Shown here in pieces: positions 11,896 through 14,564 of a DNA stretch of 14,564 nucleotides (the first letter of the stretch is position 1; every line of letters begins with the position of its first letter). A program made the translations under genes and the position numbers. Origin of the DNA: Clostridiaceae bacterium. Its GTDB lineage: Bacteria; Bacillota; Clostridia; Oscillospirales; Acutalibacteraceae. The DNA lies in NCBI GenBank assembly GCA_016293225.1, contig JAEDEQ010000048.1, positions 1-14,564 of the forward strand. Reading direction: 5' to 3'. The notes under the pieces are model-generated. The model was not told the origin of the DNA. It worked only from the letters and a program-made list of their open reading frames with translations, and searched no databases.

Positions 11896-12635
11896 AGACT
11901 TTTGGAGGGCTTTTAAAAAATGAGCTGAAGCTCAATATTCGTAATATGAACATGGTTATTTTTGCAATTATTATGCCGTTGGTGGTTTTGGTCATCCTTG
12001 GTTTTATCTATGGTACAAAACCCGCTACCGATAGTGCGGCGTACACGTTTATGGAACAGTCATTCGGCGCACTTTGCACGATTTCTATTTGCGCCGGGGG
12101 TCTAATGGGTCTGCCTCTTGTTGTATCGGATTATCGGGAAAGAAAAATCTTAAAACGGTTTCAAGTTACACCCGTTAGTCCCTTAAAACTGCTTGTTGTT
12201 GAATTTACAATTTATGTAGTGTACTGTCTTGTGTCTATGCTTACCCTTGTTCCTACGGCAATGCTTATTTGGAACGTGAGAATAAGCGGCTCTTGGCTCG
12301 CATTTTTGGGAAGCTGGCTTCTGACTATGGTATCAACTCTGAGCATTGGTATGATGGTTGGCGGTATTGCAAAAAATTCAAAGAGCGCAAGCGTTATTGC
12401 CTGCATCTTATATTTTCCCATGTTAATTTTTTCGGGTGCAACGCTTCCGTTTGAAGTAATGCCTACCGTAATGCAAAAAATCGTAAGCATCTTTCCAATG
12501 ACACAAGGTATTCAACTAATGAAGTCAGCTTTTCTTGGCTTGCCGATTGATAATGCTGTATTTTCTATCATGGTTATGGTAGCTGTTACAGTTATTTCTA
12601 CAGGGATTGCAGTTAAATTCTTTAGGTGGGAATAA
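11892..12635 (+). CDS. ABC-2 type transporter permease
   Basis: The 247-residue membrane protein has about six helices (near 22-40, 58-78, 100-122, 138-158, 166-186 and 221-242) and the ABC-2 hallmark SDYRERKILKRFQVTPVSP (79-97) in the cytoplasmic loop after helix 2. It should dimerise and, with the ATPase encoded just upstream, export a hydrophobic compound such as an antibiotic, bacteriocin or lipid. The substrate cannot be told from sequence. Its ATG overlaps the ATPase stop codon. Confidence 0.9.
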   Translation: MKTFGGLLKNELKLNIRNMNMVIFAIIMPLVVLVILGFIYGTKPATDSAAYTFMEQSFGALCTISICAGGLMGLPLVVSDYRERKILKRFQVTPVSPLKLLVVEFTIYVVYCLVSMLTLVPTAMLIWNVRISGSWLAFLGSWLLTMVSTLSIGMMVGGIAKNSKSASVIACILYFPMLIFSGATLPFEVMPTVMQKIVSIFPMTQGIQLMKSAFLGLPIDNAVFSIMVMVAVTVISTGIAVKFFRWE

Positions 12636-12652
12636 GGTGTAGCTATTTATGG

Positions 12653-12805
12653 ATGCAAGAAAAGAAAGCTGGATACAGGCTTGAATGCGAGTATGTCGTT
12701 ATAGACCTGACGAGAAAATATAAAGATGAATTTTTTGATGAAGAATTTGAAATCATCTTCTTCAGAGAAAATCTCATTGCCGTTTTAAAAAGAACGGTTT
12801 CATAA
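12653..12805 (+). pseudogene. 50-codon ORF, small protein or 3' remnant of an interrupted gene
   Basis: The frame opens in-phase from 12626 and has an ATG at 12653; it ends with TAA at 12803-12805. The 50-residue product is charged, contains IDLTRKYKDEFFDEEFEIIF and ends in VLKRTVS, reading like the end of a folded alpha/beta protein. It has no good ribosome binding site in its present setting. Across the hypothetical cassette junction it would follow the BlaI-like gene directly, where GAGGTG could serve. It may be a small gene or the tail of a gene cut off by the insertion. No family is recognised. Confidence 0.35.
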
Positions 12806-12817
12806 GCCGAAATCATC

Positions 12818-12850
12818 GCAGGCAGTGCGTCATTTTATAACACTGCCTGC
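12818..12850 (+). terminator. strong hairpin after the exporter region, no U-tract
   Basis: A perfect 10-bp G+C-rich stem (12818-12827 with 12841-12850) surrounds a 13-nt loop. It follows the 50-codon ORF by 12 bases. No T-run follows on either strand, so it is an atypical terminator or an mRNA 3'-protecting structure. Confidence 0.45.
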
Positions 12851-12910
12851 ACAAAAACCTCATTAAAATCCGCCCCGCTTCTTTACCGATTTAACAGAGC
12901 AAAAAATTCT

Positions 12911-12962
12911 AAAAAATCAACCTACGCAGGAATAAAATTCACCTTGCGGCGGTTGATTTTTT
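12911..12962. terminator. bidirectional terminator overlapping the next promoter
   Basis: AAAAAATCAACC (12911-12922) and GGTTGATTTTTT (12951-12962) pair perfectly over 12 bp with A6 and T6 flanks. The 28-nt loop can form a weak inner stem. It separates the exporter region from the carboxypeptidase gene; its right arm contains the -35 box of the next promoter. Confidence 0.7.
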
Positions 12963-12981
12963 TGCCGCATAAAGGTATAAT
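12953..12981 (+). promoter_or_regulatory. promoter of the carboxypeptidase gene
   Basis: TTGATT (12953-12958), 17 bases and a perfect TATAAT (12976-12981) predict a start near 12988, only about 20 bases before the ATG. The -35 box lies in the right arm of the preceding terminator. Confidence 0.65.
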
Positions 12982-13007
12982 TTTTTTGAATTGGAGGGTT
13001 TTAACAG

Positions 13008-14231
13008 ATGAAAAAAAGAAGCTTTTTAAATTTCTTTTCGGCGGCGCTTATTTTTCTTCTTTTCGCCGCGCTCTCCTGCCCTGCCCTCGGCGCTCTTTCA
13101 AGCGATAAAAGGCCGGTGAGCATTACAGAATGCAGTATAGAAATTGCCGAAAGCGTGCCGTACACCGGGAAAAGAATAAAGCCGCAGGTGACTGTAAGCT
13201 ACGGGAAAAGAACACTTGAAAACGGCACCGACTATACGCTCGCTTACAAAAGCAACAAATCCGTGGGTAAAGCCGGTGTAACCATCATGGGCGTTCCGGA
13301 AAGCGGCTTTTCCGGCTCAAAAACCGTCCGTTTTAACATTATTCCGCGCAAGCTCCAACAGCTTCGCGCGAGCAAAAAAACGCAGACCTCAGTGACTCTC
13401 ACCTGGGAAAAGCGCGGCAAAGGCATCGGCTTCGTCATCTATTCCTACAACAAAAGCACTAAAAGCTATACGAGACTTGCCGGCGTTAAAACAAACAAGG
13501 TGAAGCTTTGCAATCTTCAGCCAAATACGGTATACAGATTCTCCGTCAGAGCCTTCAAAAGGGTGAACGGAAAAAACTTTCTCAGTGCGTATTCCGCGCC
13601 GGTCAAGGTTCGTACCGAAAAAGTGAAGTATTCAAAGATGGGCCGCATTATCATTGACACCGAGGGACAGGACTGGAAGCTGCTTATTGTCAACTCAACG
13701 CGCGAATATCCCAAAGACTATTCACCGTCCGTCAGCTATGTTTTAAACAGCGGAGCGCGGCTTGATAAGCGCGTTACTCCGTATTACGTCAAAATGTACA
13801 ACGCCGCCAAAAAGGACGGAGTTACCCTGACTCCGTATTCCGGCTACAGAAGCTACGCTCATCAGGAATGGAACTATAACAACCTTACAAGCGTATATAT
13901 GAAGCAGTTTGGGCTGAACCGCGCCGACGCGGCAAAAAGAGCCGCAAAGGTTATTCTTCCACCGGGAACAAGCGAACACAGTCTCGGACTTGCAATGGAC
14001 ATCTGCAACACCTTGAACTCGTTCCGGAATACGAAAGAATACGCCTGGCTTTGCAAAAACGCTGATAAATACGGCTTTATCCTGCGTTACCCAAAAAAGG
14101 ATCAAGCGGTAACGGGAGTCATGTATGAACCGTGGCACTGGCGCTTTGTTGGCATAAAGAACGCAAAGGCAATCAAAAAAAGCGGACTTTGCCTTGAGGA
14201 TTACCTTGATTCGGTGGGAATTATATATTAA
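13008..14231 (+). CDS. secreted VanY-type D-alanyl-D-alanine carboxypeptidase with Ig-like and FnIII domains
   Basis: The 407-residue protein has a signal peptide (1-29, probable cleavage after ALG). It is followed by an Ig-like beta domain of the kind found in clostridial surface proteins (about 36-112, with YGKRTLENGTDYT), a fibronectin type III domain (about 115-203) and a C-terminal peptidase M15B domain (about 245-405). The peptidase signature is complete: SGYRSYAHQ (278-286), SEHSLGLAMD with zinc ligands His324 and Asp331, and EPWHW with catalytic Glu374 and zinc ligand His377. It should trim the terminal D-Ala from peptidoglycan stem peptides outside the cell. The accessory domains probably position it on the wall or a glycan. 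Nothing nearby suggests a vancomycin cluster, so housekeeping remodelling is more likely. TGGAGGG precedes the ATG. Confidence 0.92.
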   Translation: MKKRSFLNFFSAALIFLLFAALSCPALGALSSDKRPVSITECSIEIAESVPYTGKRIKPQVTVSYGKRTLENGTDYTLAYKSNKSVGKAGVTIMGVPESGFSGSKTVRFNIIPRKLQQLRASKKTQTSVTLTWEKRGKGIGFVIYSYNKSTKSYTRLAGVKTNKVKLCNLQPNTVYRFSVRAFKRVNGKNFLSAYSAPVKVRTEKVKYSKMGRIIIDTEGQDWKLLIVNSTREYPKDYSPSVSYVLNSGARLDKRVTPYYVKMYNAAKKDGVTLTPYSGYRSYAHQEWNYNNLTSVYMKQFGLNRADAAKRAAKVILPPGTSEHSLGLAMDICNTLNSFRNTKEYAWLCKNADKYGFILRYPKKDQAVTGVMYEPWHWRFVGIKNAKAIKKSGLCLEDYLDSVGIIY

Positions 14232-14302
14232 ACTCTGCTTGCCGAAATCAGCTCCAGATTAAGCTTGCTGCCCTCCCGCACCGGTAAAAATTGAAACACA
14301 GC

Positions 14303-14338
14303 TCTGCGCCAACGTTATCACCCTAACGTTGGCGCAGA
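14303..14338. repeat. long perfect inverted repeat after the carboxypeptidase gene
   Basis: TCTGCGCCAACGTT (14303-14316) and its exact complement (14325-14338) enclose an 8-nt loop. The stem is 14 bp and very stable, but neither strand shows a T-run, so it is not a classic terminator. It may be a U-tract-less terminator for the carboxypeptidase mRNA, a dispersed repeat or a protein-binding site. The rest of 14232-14455 shows no gene. Confidence 0.6.
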
Positions 14339-14455
14339 CAGCATTACCGCTCATTGCAAAGCAAAAGCACAATACTTTTATGCGCTGCTATTCACCTTCC
14401 GTTTTCCGGTCAAAAGTTAATACGACATTTTATTGAAAAAAATTGCAAAAAACAC

Positions 14456-14484
14456 TTGACGAACCGAGCGGAATGTGGTATATT
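14456..14484 (+). promoter_or_regulatory. tRNA-Thr promoter
   Basis: TTGACG (14456-14461), 17 bases and TATATT (14479-14484) stand about 28 bases before the mature tRNA 5' end, as expected for a tRNA promoter with a short processed leader. Confidence 0.75.
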
Positions 14485-14511
14485 ATTCGAGCGTTGAGAA
14501 CACGCCGGCTT

Positions 14512-14564
14512 GCTGGTGTAGCTCAGTTGGTAGAGCAGCTGATTTGTAATCAGCAGGTCGGGGG
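14512..14564 (+). tRNA. tRNA-Thr(UGU), cut by the window end
   Basis: The 5' acceptor strand GCTGGTG (14512-14518) is followed by T8-A9, a D-arm with GCTC/GAGC and loop AGTTGGTA, and the anticodon arm GCTGA-TTTGTAA-TCAGC with anticodon TGT. The window stops in the variable region/T-arm, so about 53 of 76 bases are present. It may head a longer tRNA cluster beyond the window. Confidence 0.93.

Larger units (their letters stand above)
10162..12641. mobile_element. candidate inserted cassette (MerR regulator plus ABC exporter) between 7-bp direct repeats
   Basis: AGGTGTA occurs at 10162-10168, at the end of the BlaI-like gene, and again at 12635-12641, just after the exporter stop codon. The DNA between is visibly richer in A+T and uses more A/T-ending codons than the genes on both sides. 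Joining the flanks at the repeat would rebuild the regulator's end with a TAG stop and place GAGGTG just upstream of a short ORF. No transposase, integrase or long terminal repeats are visible. A 7-base match can occur by chance, so the boundaries are tentative. Confidence 0.35.

Noticed and set aside
13008..14231. VanY homologue as part of a vancomycin-resistance cluster
   Set aside because: No vanRS, vanH, ligase or vanX genes are in the window, and the Ig/FnIII architecture suits housekeeping wall remodelling.
1..14564. CRISPR arrays, rRNA genes, prophage or complete insertion sequence
   Set aside because: No regularly spaced repeats, rRNA signatures, phage structural genes or transposase motifs are visible on either strand.

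Overview
The window looks like chromosomal DNA from a Gram-positive Clostridia bacterium, probably a gut member of the Oscillospiraceae/Ruminococcaceae. The grounds are strong AGGAGG-type ribosome binding sites, TTGACA-N17-TATAAT promoters, U-tract terminators, moderate G+C and familiar protein types. The family placement is inference from style, not from any marker match.

Left part (1-4500). A minus-strand gene for a membrane-anchored extracytoplasmic protein of unknown function faces away from a copper-efflux gene. The copper gene, copA, encodes a P1B ATPase with a metal-binding domain at each end. The C-terminal domain is a complete CopZ-like chaperone preceded by its own in-frame ribosome binding site and ATG. 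The copA leader is unusual: three strong hairpins, a 24-codon ORF and mutually exclusive pairings lie between a promoter with a dyad and the start codon. Downstream of copA is a compact locus that reads as a type I toxin-antitoxin module. It has a 23-residue membrane peptide with a masked ribosome binding site, a convergent antisense RNA with a consensus promoter, a shared terminator, and a 20-bp interrupted 5'-3' pairing in the toxin transcript. This locus is the most interesting item here.

Middle part (4600-9650). A minus-strand two-gene operon encodes a class III aminotransferase related to glutamate-1-semialdehyde aminomutase, then a double-domain class II aldolase whose second half has lost catalytic residues. 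Its consensus promoter diverges from that of typA (BipA), the ribosome-associated translational GTPase.

Right part (9650-14564). A BlaI/MecI/CopY-type repressor with two tandem promoters and a BlaI-like box lacks the usual membrane sensor partner. It is followed by an A+T-richer block holding a double-HTH MerR regulator and a two-gene ABC-2 exporter. The block is bounded by a 7-bp direct repeat and may be an insertion; a short ORF or gene remnant follows it. Then comes a secreted Ig-like/FnIII/VanY-type D,D-carboxypeptidase, and the window ends inside a tRNA-Thr(UGU) gene with its own promoter.
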